DNA of 64,000 nt from BOG-931 sp963781725. Its GTDB lineage: Bacteria; Pseudomonadota; Alphaproteobacteria; Rhizobiales; Xanthobacteraceae. The position numbers and the translations under genes were made by a program. Each line of letters starts with the position of its first letter. Position 1 is the stretch's first letter. The stretch lies in the NCBI GenBank assembly GCA_963781725.1, contig CAWAGV010000001.1, positions 62,001 to 126,000 of the forward strand, written 5' to 3'. Of the stretch, positions 48,915 through 56,875 are shown piece after piece. The notes below the pieces were generated by a model. The model ran no database searches, was not told the DNA's origin, and saw only the letters and a program-made list of their open reading frames with translations.

Positions 48915-51347
48915 ATGACCACCATGACCGTCTTACCCGCCGCCGACCTCTCCATCCTCACCGCGCTCGAGCGCAAGGTGCTGTGGCTGGCGACGTGGAC
49001 CATCCACAACGCCAATCATCTCCGCGAGAACAGCGACGGCGTGAAGGTCGGCGGCCATCAGGCGTCGTCGGCGTCGCTCGCAACCATCATGACGGCGCTG
49101 TATTTCCACAGCCTGCGGCCGCAGGATCGCGTTGCGGTGAAGCCGCACGCCGCGCCGAACTTTCACGCCATCCAGTATCTGCTCGGCCGCCAGAGCCGCG
49201 ACAAGCTCGAAGCGTTCCGCGGCTACAAGGGCGCGCAGTCCTATCCGTCGCGCACCAAGGACACCGACGACGTCGATTTCTCCACCGGCTCGGTCGGGCT
49301 TGGCGTCGCGCAGACATTATTCTCGTCGCTGGTGCAGGACTATGTGCGCGCGCACGGCTGGGGACTCGAGCGTCCGGAAGGCCGGATGATCGCGCTGCTG
49401 GGCGATGCCGAGCTCGACGAAGGCAACATCTTCGAGTCGATGCTCGAAGGCTGGAAGCAGGGCCTGCGCAATTGCTGGTGGATCGTCGACTACAACCGGC
49501 AGAGCCTCGACGCGGTGGTGCGCGAAGGTCTGTGGCAACGCTATGAAAACCTATTCCGCAATTTCGGCTGGGACGTCGTGGTGCTCAAATACGGTTCGCT
49601 GCAGCAGGCCGCATTCGCCGAACCTGGTGGCGACGTACTGCGCAAGTGGATCGACACCTGCCCGAACCAGCTTTACTCGGCGCTGGTGTTTCAGGGCGGC
49701 GCGGCGTGGCGCAGGCGGCTCAACGACGAGATCGGCGACCAGGGGCCGGTGTCGCGGCTGATCGAGAAGCGCAGCGACGACGAACTGGCGCGGCTGATGA
49801 ACAATCTCGGCGGCCACGACCTCTCCGCCATCATCGAGGCCTTCGACGCCGTCGATCACGATCGCCCGGTCTGTTTCATCGCCTACACGATCAAGGGTTT
49901 CGGACTGCCGTTCGCCGGCCACAAGGACAACCATGCCGGGCTGATGACGACGGCGCAGATGGAGACGTTTCAGAAGCTGATGAACGTGCGGCCCGGGCAC
50001 GAATGGGATCTGTTCGAGGGCCTGACGCAGCCGGCGGAAAACATCCGCACGTTTCTCGCCGGCGTGCCGTTTGCGCAAGATGGCGAGCGGCGCTTGCAGG
50101 CGGCGCGCATCGATGTGCCGGATGAGCTGAAAGTGCCGATCCAGCCGAAGATGGCGACGCAGAACGGCTTCGGCGCGCTGCTCAACGAGCTGGCGCGCGG
50201 CGACACCGCGCTGGCGTCGCGCATCGTCACCACGTCGCCTGACGTCACGGTGTCGACCAATCTCGGCGCCTGGGTCAACCGCCGCGGCCTGTTCGCCCGC
50301 GAGGCGCTGGCCGACACCTTCAAGAGCGAGCGCATCCCGTCGACGTTCAACTGGGATTTCTCGCCGAAGGGCCAGCATCTCGAGCTCGGCATCGCCGAGA
50401 TGAATTTGTTCTGCGCGCTCTCCGCGCTCGGCCTGTCGCACGCAATCAACGGCGAGCGGCTGCTGCCGGTCGGCACGCTGTACGATCCGTTCATCGCCCG
50501 CGGCCTCGATGCGCTCAATTACGCCTGTTACCAGGACGCCCGTTTCATCCTGGTGGCGACTCCGTCCGGCCTGACATTGGCGCCGGAAGGCGGCGCGCAT
50601 CAATCGATTGCCGAGCCGCTGATCGGCATGGCGCAGGACGGGCTGGCGTCGTTCGAACCGGCCTTCGTCGACGAGCTCGCGGTCATCCTGGCGTTTGCGT
50701 TCGCCTACATCCAGAAAAGCGGCCAGAAAAGCGGCCTGGACGGCAACGACGGCGAGGCTTCGGAGCGCAACTGGCTGCGCGACGAAACCGGCGGCTCGGT
50801 CTATCTGCGGCTGTCGACGCGGCCGATCGAGCAGATCGAGCGCACCATGACGCCTGAGCTGCGCCAGGCGATCGTCGACGGCGCCTACTGGCTGCGCGAG
50901 CCGGGACCGAACTGTCAGGTGGTGGTCGCCTACACCGGGGCTGTCGCGCCGGAAGCGATTCAGGCCGTCGGGCTGATGGCGGAAGATCGCCGCGACGTCG
51001 GACTGCTCGCGGTCACGTCAGCCGATCGCCTCAACGCCGGCTGGACCGCGGCGTGGCGGGCGCGCGAGCGCGGACTGGTTCACGCCCGTTCCCACATCGA
51101 GCGGCTGTTCGCACGCGTGCCGCGCCATTGCGGCATCGTCAGCGTTGCCGACAGCCATCCGGCGACGCTCGGCTGGCTTGGCGCGGTCGCCGGGCATCGG
51201 ATGCGGCCGCTCGGCGTCGAACACTTCGGCCAGACCGGTTCGATCGAGGACCTCTACGCGCACTACGGTCTCGACGCCCGCGCCATCATCGCTGCCGCCG
51301 AAGCTATTGCGCCCGGCCGGCCGATCCGCCATCTCGGCGTGGTGTGA
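48915..51347 (+). CDS. AceE-like ThDP-dependent enzyme (homodimeric pyruvate dehydrogenase E1 type), stand-alone
   Basis: The protein of about 810 residues has the transketolase-like architecture of homodimeric E1: HLRENSDGVKVGGHQASSAS, RTKDTDDVDFSTGSVGLGVA and the ThDP motif LLGDAELDEGNIFESMLEGW. The pyrimidine-domain part is LGIAEMNLFCALSALGLSHA, followed by LTLAPEGGAHQSI and a C-terminal domain (HFGQTGSIEDLYAHYGLDA). It decarboxylates a 2-oxoacid, most likely pyruvate. No E2 or E3 gene is nearby. The start could be GTG 48906, ATG 48915 or ATG 48924. Confidence 0.88.
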   Translation: MTTMTVLPAADLSILTALERKVLWLATWTIHNANHLRENSDGVKVGGHQASSASLATIMTALYFHSLRPQDRVAVKPHAAPNFHAIQYLLGRQSRDKLEAFRGYKGAQSYPSRTKDTDDVDFSTGSVGLGVAQTLFSSLVQDYVRAHGWGLERPEGRMIALLGDAELDEGNIFESMLEGWKQGLRNCWWIVDYNRQSLDAVVREGLWQRYENLFRNFGWDVVVLKYGSLQQAAFAEPGGDVLRKWIDTCPNQLYSALVFQGGAAWRRRLNDEIGDQGPVSRLIEKRSDDELARLMNNLGGHDLSAIIEAFDAVDHDRPVCFIAYTIKGFGLPFAGHKDNHAGLMTTAQMETFQKLMNVRPGHEWDLFEGLTQPAENIRTFLAGVPFAQDGERRLQAARIDVPDELKVPIQPKMATQNGFGALLNELARGDTALASRIVTTSPDVTVSTNLGAWVNRRGLFAREALADTFKSERIPSTFNWDFSPKGQHLELGIAEMNLFCALSALGLSHAINGERLLPVGTLYDPFIARGLDALNYACYQDARFILVATPSGLTLAPEGGAHQSIAEPLIGMAQDGLASFEPAFVDELAVILAFAFAYIQKSGQKSGLDGNDGEASERNWLRDETGGSVYLRLSTRPIEQIERTMTPELRQAIVDGAYWLREPGPNCQVVVAYTGAVAPEAIQAVGLMAEDRRDVGLLAVTSADRLNAGWTAAWRARERGLVHARSHIERLFARVPRHCGIVSVADSHPATLGWLGAVAGHRMRPLGVEHFGQTGSIEDLYAHYGLDARAIIAAAEAIAPGRPIRHLGVV

Positions 51348-51371
51348 ACCAGTCGAACAAGAGTTCCGGGA

Positions 51372-52250
51372 ATGATCAGCCGACGAGCGTTTTGTCTGGC
51401 GTCAGCCGCTATTTTGCCATGCTCTGCATTCGCGCAAGACCGGAAGCCGGCATTTTCGCGCCTTGTTGATGACTTCAGCCGCATCGAGCGCGGCAGCGGC
51501 GGCCGGCTGGGTGTCGCGATGCTCGATACCGCATCGGGTGCCGAAGCGAGCCACCGCGTCGCCGAGCGCTTTCCGATGTGCAGCACGTTCAAACTACTTG
51601 CATCGGCAGCGATCTTGACGCGGGTCGATTCCGGGCAGGAGAAACTCGACCGGCTCATCCCTTTTGGCGCTGTTAATGTCATCGCCAATTCACCGGCCAC
51701 TTCGGCGCGTGTTCCGGAAGGCGGCATGAGTCTCGCGGATCTGTGCGAGGCCGCGCTGACGCTGAGCGACAACACCGCAGCCAATCTTCTGCTTGCCAAT
51801 ATCGGCGGTCCTCAAGGGCTCACGGCGTTTGCGCGCTCGATTGGCGATAGCGTCACGCGCCTCGACCGCATCGAACCGGATTTGAACGAGGCCAGGCCTG
51901 GCGACCTGCGTGATACCACCTCTCCGGCGGCGATGCTCGCCGACATCAAATTGCTCGTGATCGGCGACAAGCTGAGCAAGACGTCGCGGCAGCAACTTAC
52001 CGACTGGCTCCTCGCCAACAAGACGGGCGGCCCGCGGTTCCGCGCCGGTCTGGATAAGACCTGGCGTGTCGCCGACAAGACCGGGTCGGGCGACAACGAT
52101 ACCGCCAATGATATCGGCTTGATCTGGCCGCCAAACCGGCCTCCCATCATCGTTTGCGTCTATCTCACCGCGAGCACCACCAATAGCGATGCGCGTAATG
52201 CCGCCATCGCAGCGGTGGCCCGCGCCGTTGCGAAAGCCGTGCAGGTTTGA
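51372..52250 (+). CDS. class A beta-lactamase
   Basis: The 292-residue exported enzyme begins with a signal peptide (MISRRAFCLASAAILPCSAF). All active-site elements are present: FPMCSTFK (Ser71, Lys74), LSDNTAANLL (Ser132, Asp133, Asn134), IEPDLNEARPGD (Glu168) and DKTGSGD (Lys236-Thr-Gly). It should hydrolyse penicillins and some cephalosporins in the periplasm. A Cys precedes the catalytic Ser, as in several chromosomal class A enzymes. No AmpR-type regulator is adjacent. Confidence 0.93.
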   Translation: MISRRAFCLASAAILPCSAFAQDRKPAFSRLVDDFSRIERGSGGRLGVAMLDTASGAEASHRVAERFPMCSTFKLLASAAILTRVDSGQEKLDRLIPFGAVNVIANSPATSARVPEGGMSLADLCEAALTLSDNTAANLLLANIGGPQGLTAFARSIGDSVTRLDRIEPDLNEARPGDLRDTTSPAAMLADIKLLVIGDKLSKTSRQQLTDWLLANKTGGPRFRAGLDKTWRVADKTGSGDNDTANDIGLIWPPNRPPIIVCVYLTASTTNSDARNAAIAAVARAVAKAVQV

Positions 52251-52271
52251 ACTCTCGCAAGCTTCCGGCCG

Positions 52272-53270
52272 CTACGAATCCAGCACGCTCGGCGCGAACA
52301 GCTCGTCCATCGCCATGACCCGCGGCGTCAGGCCCTGCTGGTTGGAATATTTCGCGGCCGTGTCCAGCACCGTGCGATTGGCCTTCAGCCCGTGGCTGAC
52401 CAGCCGCGACGCCAGCGCGTTCCGATAATCCGCCGGCACCAGGCCGGTCTCGAGATGATAGGCGACGTGGTCGCGCCGCTCGCTCTCGGCGATGTCGTTG
52501 GCCGCAGCGAACGCTTTGAGGATATTGATCGCCACCCACGGTTCGCGCTCGAACACCGCGCGGCGGACCACCATGCCGTGATTGATCGGATAGATGGCGG
52601 TCTTGCCGTAGAAGCGGACGGCTTCGGCGGCGCCATCGGCAAACAGCGGCTTGATGGCGGGGTGATTGTCGAGATCGGCACTGCTGCGGTCGATCGGGTC
52701 GCTCTGCTTCGGGATGTAAGACATGCAGGCGTCGAGCTCGCCGGAGAGCATCATCGCGCCGATGCTTTTCTCCGCCGGAATCTGGTTGATGGTGACGCCG
52801 GGCGGCGCCTTGAATCCGATGGCGCCGGCGTGACTGCGCCCCGGCAGCCGCTCCATGAAGAACGTCATGTCGCGGGGCGCGACGCCGAATTCGTTTTCGA
52901 GCACGCCGCGGGTCCACAGCGCCGAGGTCTGCACGTATTCCGGCACGCCAATGCGCTTGCCTTTGAGATCGGCCGGCTTGTCGACGCGTGCGTCGCGGCG
53001 CACCGAAATGCCGGTGTGATAGAAGCGCCGCGTCGTGAACACCGGCAGGCCGACAAAGCGGTCGTCGCCGCGGGCGCGGATCATCATCAGTTCCGACATC
53101 GACATTTCGGAAACGTCGAACTCGGCGGCGCCAAGCTGCCGCCAGAACATTTCCGCCGGGCCGAGCACGGTGATGGCGAAATCGATGCCGGCGGGCTTGA
53201 CGCGGCCGTCGATGATCGGCCGGGTGCGCGGATTGTTGGTGATGGCGAGACTGAGCTCAAGATCGGCCAT
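52272..53270 (-). CDS. orphan solute-binding-like protein (4,5-dihydroxyphthalate decarboxylase family)
   Basis: The 332-residue protein lacks an obvious signal peptide and begins MADLELSLAITNNPRTRPII. It has the periplasmic-binding fold pattern EFDVSEMSMSELMMIRARGD, DLKGKRIGVPEYVQTSALWT, SGELDACMSYIPK and YPINHGMVVRRAVFEREPWV. This set is typical of proteins annotated as 4,5-dihydroxyphthalate decarboxylase. The function could be decarboxylation of an aromatic acid or ligand binding. It converges with the beta-lactamase gene. Confidence 0.8.
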   Translation of the reverse strand: MADLELSLAITNNPRTRPIIDGRVKPAGIDFAITVLGPAEMFWRQLGAAEFDVSEMSMSELMMIRARGDDRFVGLPVFTTRRFYHTGISVRRDARVDKPADLKGKRIGVPEYVQTSALWTRGVLENEFGVAPRDMTFFMERLPGRSHAGAIGFKAPPGVTINQIPAEKSIGAMMLSGELDACMSYIPKQSDPIDRSSADLDNHPAIKPLFADGAAEAVRFYGKTAIYPINHGMVVRRAVFEREPWVAINILKAFAAANDIAESERRDHVAYHLETGLVPADYRNALASRLVSHGLKANRTVLDTAAKYSNQQGLTPRVMAMDELFAPSVLDS

Positions 53271-53332
53271 GCGTCCTCCGGTTTCGCCGGCTTGCCGCCG
53301 GCCGTTGCGCCATCATTCCGGTGACCGCGATG

Positions 53333-53364
53333 ACTGGCAAGAGACTGGCAAGAGACGGGCAAGA
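53333..53364 (+). repeat. 11-bp tandem repeat
   Basis: ACTGGCAAGAG occurs twice in tandem (53333, 53344), and a third variant, ACGGGCAAGAC, follows at 53355. It lies in the intergenic region between divergent binding-protein genes. Confidence 0.7.
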
Positions 53365-53470
53365 CGGCGTGTCGCAGCCGCGACAGGGGAGACCGCTATC
53401 GCGGAACACGATAAATTACCTTCAAGCGCGCCAGCTTCAATCGCGCACAGGGACGGGAGGCCGATTTCCG

Positions 53471-54439
53471 ATGACAGCACATGCGCACGTGTTGCGAGCC
53501 GCGATCGCCGCCATCGCCGTGATTGCGGCTATGTCAAATCCCGCTGCGGCAGGCTCGGTCCTGCGCGTCGGCAAGGCCAACCAGGTTTCGGATGCGATCA
53601 TTCCGGTGAACGTTGGCGAGAAGCTCGGCATCTTCAAGAAGCACGGGCTTGACCTTGAAATCACCGACTATGGCGGCGGGGGCAAGATGGCGCAGGCCAT
53701 GGCTGCCGGCGCCATGGATATCGGCGCCGGCGCCGGCACCGAGATGGCGTTCATTGCCAAGGGCGTGCCGATGATCACCGTATGCGAAAGCACGGCGGCC
53801 GCCCCGTTCCTCGGCATCGGCGTGCCATGGGATTCTCCAGCAAAGTCCCTTGCCGATCTCAAGGGCAAGATCATTGGGGTGTCCAGCACGGGCTCGTTCA
53901 GTGACTGGTCCGGCCACGAGCTCTCGCGCAAGCAAGGCTGGGGGGAGAACGGCGTGAAGACGGTCGGGATCGGCGGCGGCCCGGCGCCGGCGCTCGCGGC
54001 GCTGCGCACCCATCAGGTCGACGCCGCGATCGGCAACACCTCGCAATTCTTTGCCTTCGAGGAAACCAAGGAAGGACGCCTGCTCGCGCCGGTGTCGAGC
54101 TTCGAGGGTAACGTCGCGTCCGGAGCGATCTTCGCCTCGAACCAACTGGTCGCCAGCAATCCCGGCGCGATTCGCACGTTCCTCCTGGCCTGGATGGAAA
54201 CCATCGACTACATGCTGGCGCACAGGGCCGAGACCATCAAGATGGAGAGCGAGATCAATCATTTCAGCGAGAGCGTGATGGCACGGGAATACGATCTCGT
54301 GAAAGGCATGTATGTGAAGGATTGCCGGTTCGATGCGGAATCGCTATCGAACCTGAAGCGCTCGTTCGGCGAGATGAAGCTGATCGAGGGCAACTTGGAT
54401 ATATCCAGGCTTTACACGGAAGAGTACCTGCCGAAATAA
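53471..54439 (+). CDS. ABC-type NitT/TauT-like substrate-binding protein, orphan
   Basis: The 322-residue exported protein has a signal peptide ending NPAAAG. The NMT1/SsuA-type fold appears in VLRVGKANQVSDAIIPVNVG, GIFKKHGLDLEITDYGGGGK, ADLKGKIIGVSSTGSFSDW and ALRTHQVDAAIGNTS. Such proteins feed nitrate, taurine, pyrimidine or aromatic ligands to ABC importers. No permease or ATPase gene is adjacent, so it must pair with a distant transporter. Confidence 0.87.
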   Translation: MTAHAHVLRAAIAAIAVIAAMSNPAAAGSVLRVGKANQVSDAIIPVNVGEKLGIFKKHGLDLEITDYGGGGKMAQAMAAGAMDIGAGAGTEMAFIAKGVPMITVCESTAAAPFLGIGVPWDSPAKSLADLKGKIIGVSSTGSFSDWSGHELSRKQGWGENGVKTVGIGGGPAPALAALRTHQVDAAIGNTSQFFAFEETKEGRLLAPVSSFEGNVASGAIFASNQLVASNPGAIRTFLLAWMETIDYMLAHRAETIKMESEINHFSESVMAREYDLVKGMYVKDCRFDAESLSNLKRSFGEMKLIEGNLDISRLYTEEYLPK

Positions 54440-54485
54440 TCGCAAAATTGGCTTTAAGCGCTACTTATTAAATGAGGTGTCGATT

Positions 54486-54737
54486 TTGAAGACGACACGC
54501 TATTTTGAGGAGCAGGTGCTTCGAAAGCGTCCCTATATTCTGCGGGAATGGTGTGAGCAGGCGCTTACCGCGCCACTGCGGCGGGAGATGCAGATGGATG
54601 GCCGTATGCGGTTCTGGGTGCGGATCATGCCAGCGGGAGAAAGCCGGCCGCGGTTTCTCAGGGTCGTGACGTTGGAAGATGGCGAGACCGTTCATAATGC
54701 GTTTTACGACCGCAACTTTCGGGAGAATAACGGATGA
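54486..54737 (+). CDS. small hypothetical protein paired with DUF2283
   Basis: The 83-residue product reads MKTTRYFEEQVLRKRPYILR, EWCEQALTAPLRREMQMDGR and RFLRVVTLEDGETVHNAFYD. TTG 54486 is preferred because GAGGTG lies five to six bases upstream and it gives the start usual for this family; GTG 54477 is the alternative. Its stop overlaps the ATG of the DUF2283 gene. Paired small proteins of this type are often called toxin-antitoxin-like, but no activity is established here. Confidence 0.75.
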   Translation: MKTTRYFEEQVLRKRPYILREWCEQALTAPLRREMQMDGRMRFWVRIMPAGESRPRFLRVVTLEDGETVHNAFYDRNFRENNG

Positions 54738-54946
54738 AGCTGCATTATTACCCGGAGACTGACAGTCTCTATATCGAGCTAAACGCCGCGCCCGGCGCCG
54801 AAACGCGGGAGATCGTCGAAGGTCTCGTTGTAGATTTCGATGCCAACGGCGACGTCGTCGGCCTCGACATCGACCATGCCTCCCGCAAGCTCGACCTGAA
54901 CAAGATTGAAACGATTTCGCTGCCGGCCGTAACCGCAGCGGAGTGA
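54734..54946 (+). CDS. DUF2283 protein
   Basis: The 70-residue product has the DUF2283 pattern MKLHYYPETDSLYIELNAAP, IVEGLVVDFDANGDVVGLDI and DHASRKLDL. It overlaps the previous gene by four bases (ATGA) and ends three bases before the amidohydrolase start, so all three are probably co-transcribed. The function is unknown. Confidence 0.85.
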   Translation: MKLHYYPETDSLYIELNAAPGAETREIVEGLVVDFDANGDVVGLDIDHASRKLDLNKIETISLPAVTAAE

Positions 54947-54948
54947 CG

Positions 54949-55794
54949 ATGCCGATCATCGACGCGCAGGTGCACGCCTACGAGCGCAATCATCCGGGCC
55001 GGCCGTGGCACGCGGTGCTGGCGGGACCGCCGGAGGTCACCGGCGAACAGATGATCGCGGCGATGGACAAGAACGGCGTCGACGGCGCCATCCTGATTTC
55101 GGCGTTCACGATGTACCGCTATGACGCGAGCTACGCGGTGGCGGTACGCAACCGCTATCCGGACCGCTTCGCGCTGATCAAGCCGGTCGATCCAGCGAAC
55201 CCCGCCGTCGGCGAGGCGATCGCGGACTGGAAGCGCACGCCGGGCACAGTTGCGGTGCGCATGCTGCTGGTGCGCGGCGGCTACAACGAGGACCCTGCCG
55301 ATCCGGGGCTGAACCGTGTGCTGAAAGAAGCGGCGCGGCTGTCGATGCCGGTCAACCTGCACATCGCCGGCCGGCTCGATCAGGGCATCGCCCTGATCCG
55401 CCGCAATCCGGATACCCAGATCGTCGTCGATCATCTCGGGCTGGTGCAGCCCTACGATCCGCCGCCGCCGCAAGAGCCGTGGGCCGACCTGCCGAAAGTG
55501 CTGACGCTCGCGAAGCTTCCCAACGCCGCCATCAAGATCACCGGCGCCTGCACATTATCGCACGAGGCATTTCCGTATAACGACATCTGGGATCCGGTCT
55601 GCCGCGTCATCGATGCGTTCGGTCTCGACCGCTGCCTGTGGGGCACCGACTGGACACGCGCGGTGAATCTGCTGACCTTCGCGCAAGGCGTCGAAGCCTT
55701 CCGCGTCACCGGTCGCATTTCGGAAAGCGACAAGGTCAAGCTGATGGGTGGCAACACCGCGCGCGTCTACGGCTGGGCGCCGGGGCGGAACTAG
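54949..55794 (+). CDS. amidohydrolase family 2 protein
   Basis: The 281-residue TIM-barrel hydrolase begins MPIIDAQVHAYERNHPG (metal-binding H-x-Y variant). It has VNLHIAGRLDQGIALIRRNP, VVDHLGLVQPYDPPPP, LSHEAFPYNDIWDPVCRVID and RCLWGTDWTRA (metal Asp). It resembles 2-pyrone-4,6-dicarboxylate lactonase-type members. A near-copy of its last 19 codons recurs at 56791-56848. Confidence 0.88.
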   Translation: MPIIDAQVHAYERNHPGRPWHAVLAGPPEVTGEQMIAAMDKNGVDGAILISAFTMYRYDASYAVAVRNRYPDRFALIKPVDPANPAVGEAIADWKRTPGTVAVRMLLVRGGYNEDPADPGLNRVLKEAARLSMPVNLHIAGRLDQGIALIRRNPDTQIVVDHLGLVQPYDPPPPQEPWADLPKVLTLAKLPNAAIKITGACTLSHEAFPYNDIWDPVCRVIDAFGLDRCLWGTDWTRAVNLLTFAQGVEAFRVTGRISESDKVKLMGGNTARVYGWAPGRN

Positions 55795-55965
55795 CCGTTG
55801 TTGGTCGTGCCTAGAGGCGAACGCGGGCAAGACCGTTCAGCGAGTTGGGGAAGGAACGCCTAAGCGGTGGCGGCTTAGCCTGTAAATTTGGGATACCAGC
55901 CCCTTTGAATTTGATGGGAACGGGAATTTCGGTGTAGCCTCCCGCATAAAGAGTGGAGGAGCAAA

Positions 55966-56274
55966 GTGCAGGAACTGGAAATTACTTGGGGTCGCGTTAT
56001 CGCCGTTACATGGTTCATCATATGGCGCGGCTTAATTGTCTGGTTTATCGCGCAATTTTTTATCTTCATGGCCCTCTCCCCGATACTGGCTATGATTTCG
56101 TCACCAGATAGCTTGTCGTTAGATCACGCGTTTCAGATCGTGAGAGTTCCTATGAGTATCATTCGGTATTCGCTGCTAGTCATATGGATGACCGCTGTCG
56201 TCCGAATGGCCCTGCGAAAGCAGTTCGAGGATTTTCGTTTGGCCCTAGTTCCAATTGATTCTTCGATAAAGTAA
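55966..56274 (+). CDS. small membrane protein
   Basis: The 102-residue product starts at GTG 55966 after GGAGG. It has two or three membrane helices (VIAVTWFIIWRGLIVWFIAQ, FFIFMALSPILAMI, IIRYSLLVIWMTAVVRMAL) and a short charged tail. Its GC content is lower than its neighbours, and it lies within the segment between the two copies of the amidohydrolase 3' end. The family is unknown. Confidence 0.65.
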   Translation: MQELEITWGRVIAVTWFIIWRGLIVWFIAQFFIFMALSPILAMISSPDSLSLDHAFQIVRVPMSIIRYSLLVIWMTAVVRMALRKQFEDFRLALVPIDSSIK

Positions 56275-56298
56275 GGCCGCCTCAGTTGGCGGCCTCTT
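56274..56298 (+). terminator. GGCCGCC-type hairpin terminator
   Basis: AGGCCGCC (56274-56281) pairs with GGCGGCCT (56288-56295) around TCAGTT, followed by CTTAT. It starts within the stop codon of the membrane-protein gene. It matches the hairpins at 15298 and 21111. Confidence 0.75.
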
Positions 56299-56301
56299 AT
56301 C

Positions 56302-56350
56302 CGCGATGTCGGCGAATGACGAAAGCGGACATCGCAGCCTCTAATGACCA
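56302..56350 (+). repeat. GCGATGTC/GACATCGC dispersed repeat
   Basis: GCGATGTC at about 56303 pairs with GACATCGC at about 56328, followed by CTAATGACC. It belongs to the same repeat family as 26571, 27164 and 28081. Confidence 0.6.
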
Positions 56351-56486
56351 GTCGCAGACATTAATAACGGCGGCTTTTCTCATATTCGACTGTCAGATAG
56401 GCGCGCTGCCGCCTCATTTATTGCCGAATTTGGCCACGACAGCAGACTTTGCTCGATGCGGTGTCAACGTGCGTAGGGGACCACCC

Positions 56487-56774
56487 ATGAGCGATCGTGC
56501 GCAAGCGTTTCTCGTCAATTGGCTATCGGAACATGCCCGTCCGTTGCCATTGACGAGACGAGTGGCTGAAGCGGTCCGGCTGGCGAGCGCGTGCAGAAAA
56601 GATGCGACTGCCGCCAGTATTCCCCCGCAAGAAATTAGAGATGCGTCAGGCGGCGATTTGATCCTGCAAATGCTTCGCGCTCTCGATATGGCCGCGCATC
56701 TGGCCGAGGACGTGGCAATTGCACCTGAGATTGAGACGACGGCAGAGGATCGTCCTGTGCGCAGCGACGCTTGA
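56487..56774 (+). CDS. hypothetical protein
   Basis: The 95-residue product from ATG 56487 (AGGGGA upstream) reads MSDRAQAFLVNWLSEHARPL, RRVAEAVRLASACRKDATAA and GGDLILQMLRALDMAAHLAE. It is helical and soluble with an acidic end. I do not recognise it. It lies within the rearranged segment between the two amidohydrolase 3' ends. Confidence 0.6.
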   Translation: MSDRAQAFLVNWLSEHARPLPLTRRVAEAVRLASACRKDATAASIPPQEIRDASGGDLILQMLRALDMAAHLAEDVAIAPEIETTAEDRPVRSDA

Positions 56775-56790
56775 GACCGCGCCGAGCCGC

Positions 56791-56848
56791 TCAAGCTGAT
56801 GGGCGGCAACGTCGCGGGCGTCTACGGCTGGTCGCCGGGGCGGGCTAG
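56791..56848 (+). pseudogene. 3'-terminal fragment of an amidohydrolase gene
   Basis: The stretch encodes KLMGGNVAGVYGWSPGRAS, matching the last residues of the 54949 gene (KLMGGNTARVYGWAPGRN). DNA identity is about 85% from TCAAGCTGATGGG to the stop. Nothing upstream of it is homologous. It is the end of a paralogue or duplicated copy left by a rearrangement. Confidence 0.75.
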
Positions 56849-56875
56849 CTGTCGTCGAGCCGGGGCAAGCGGATG

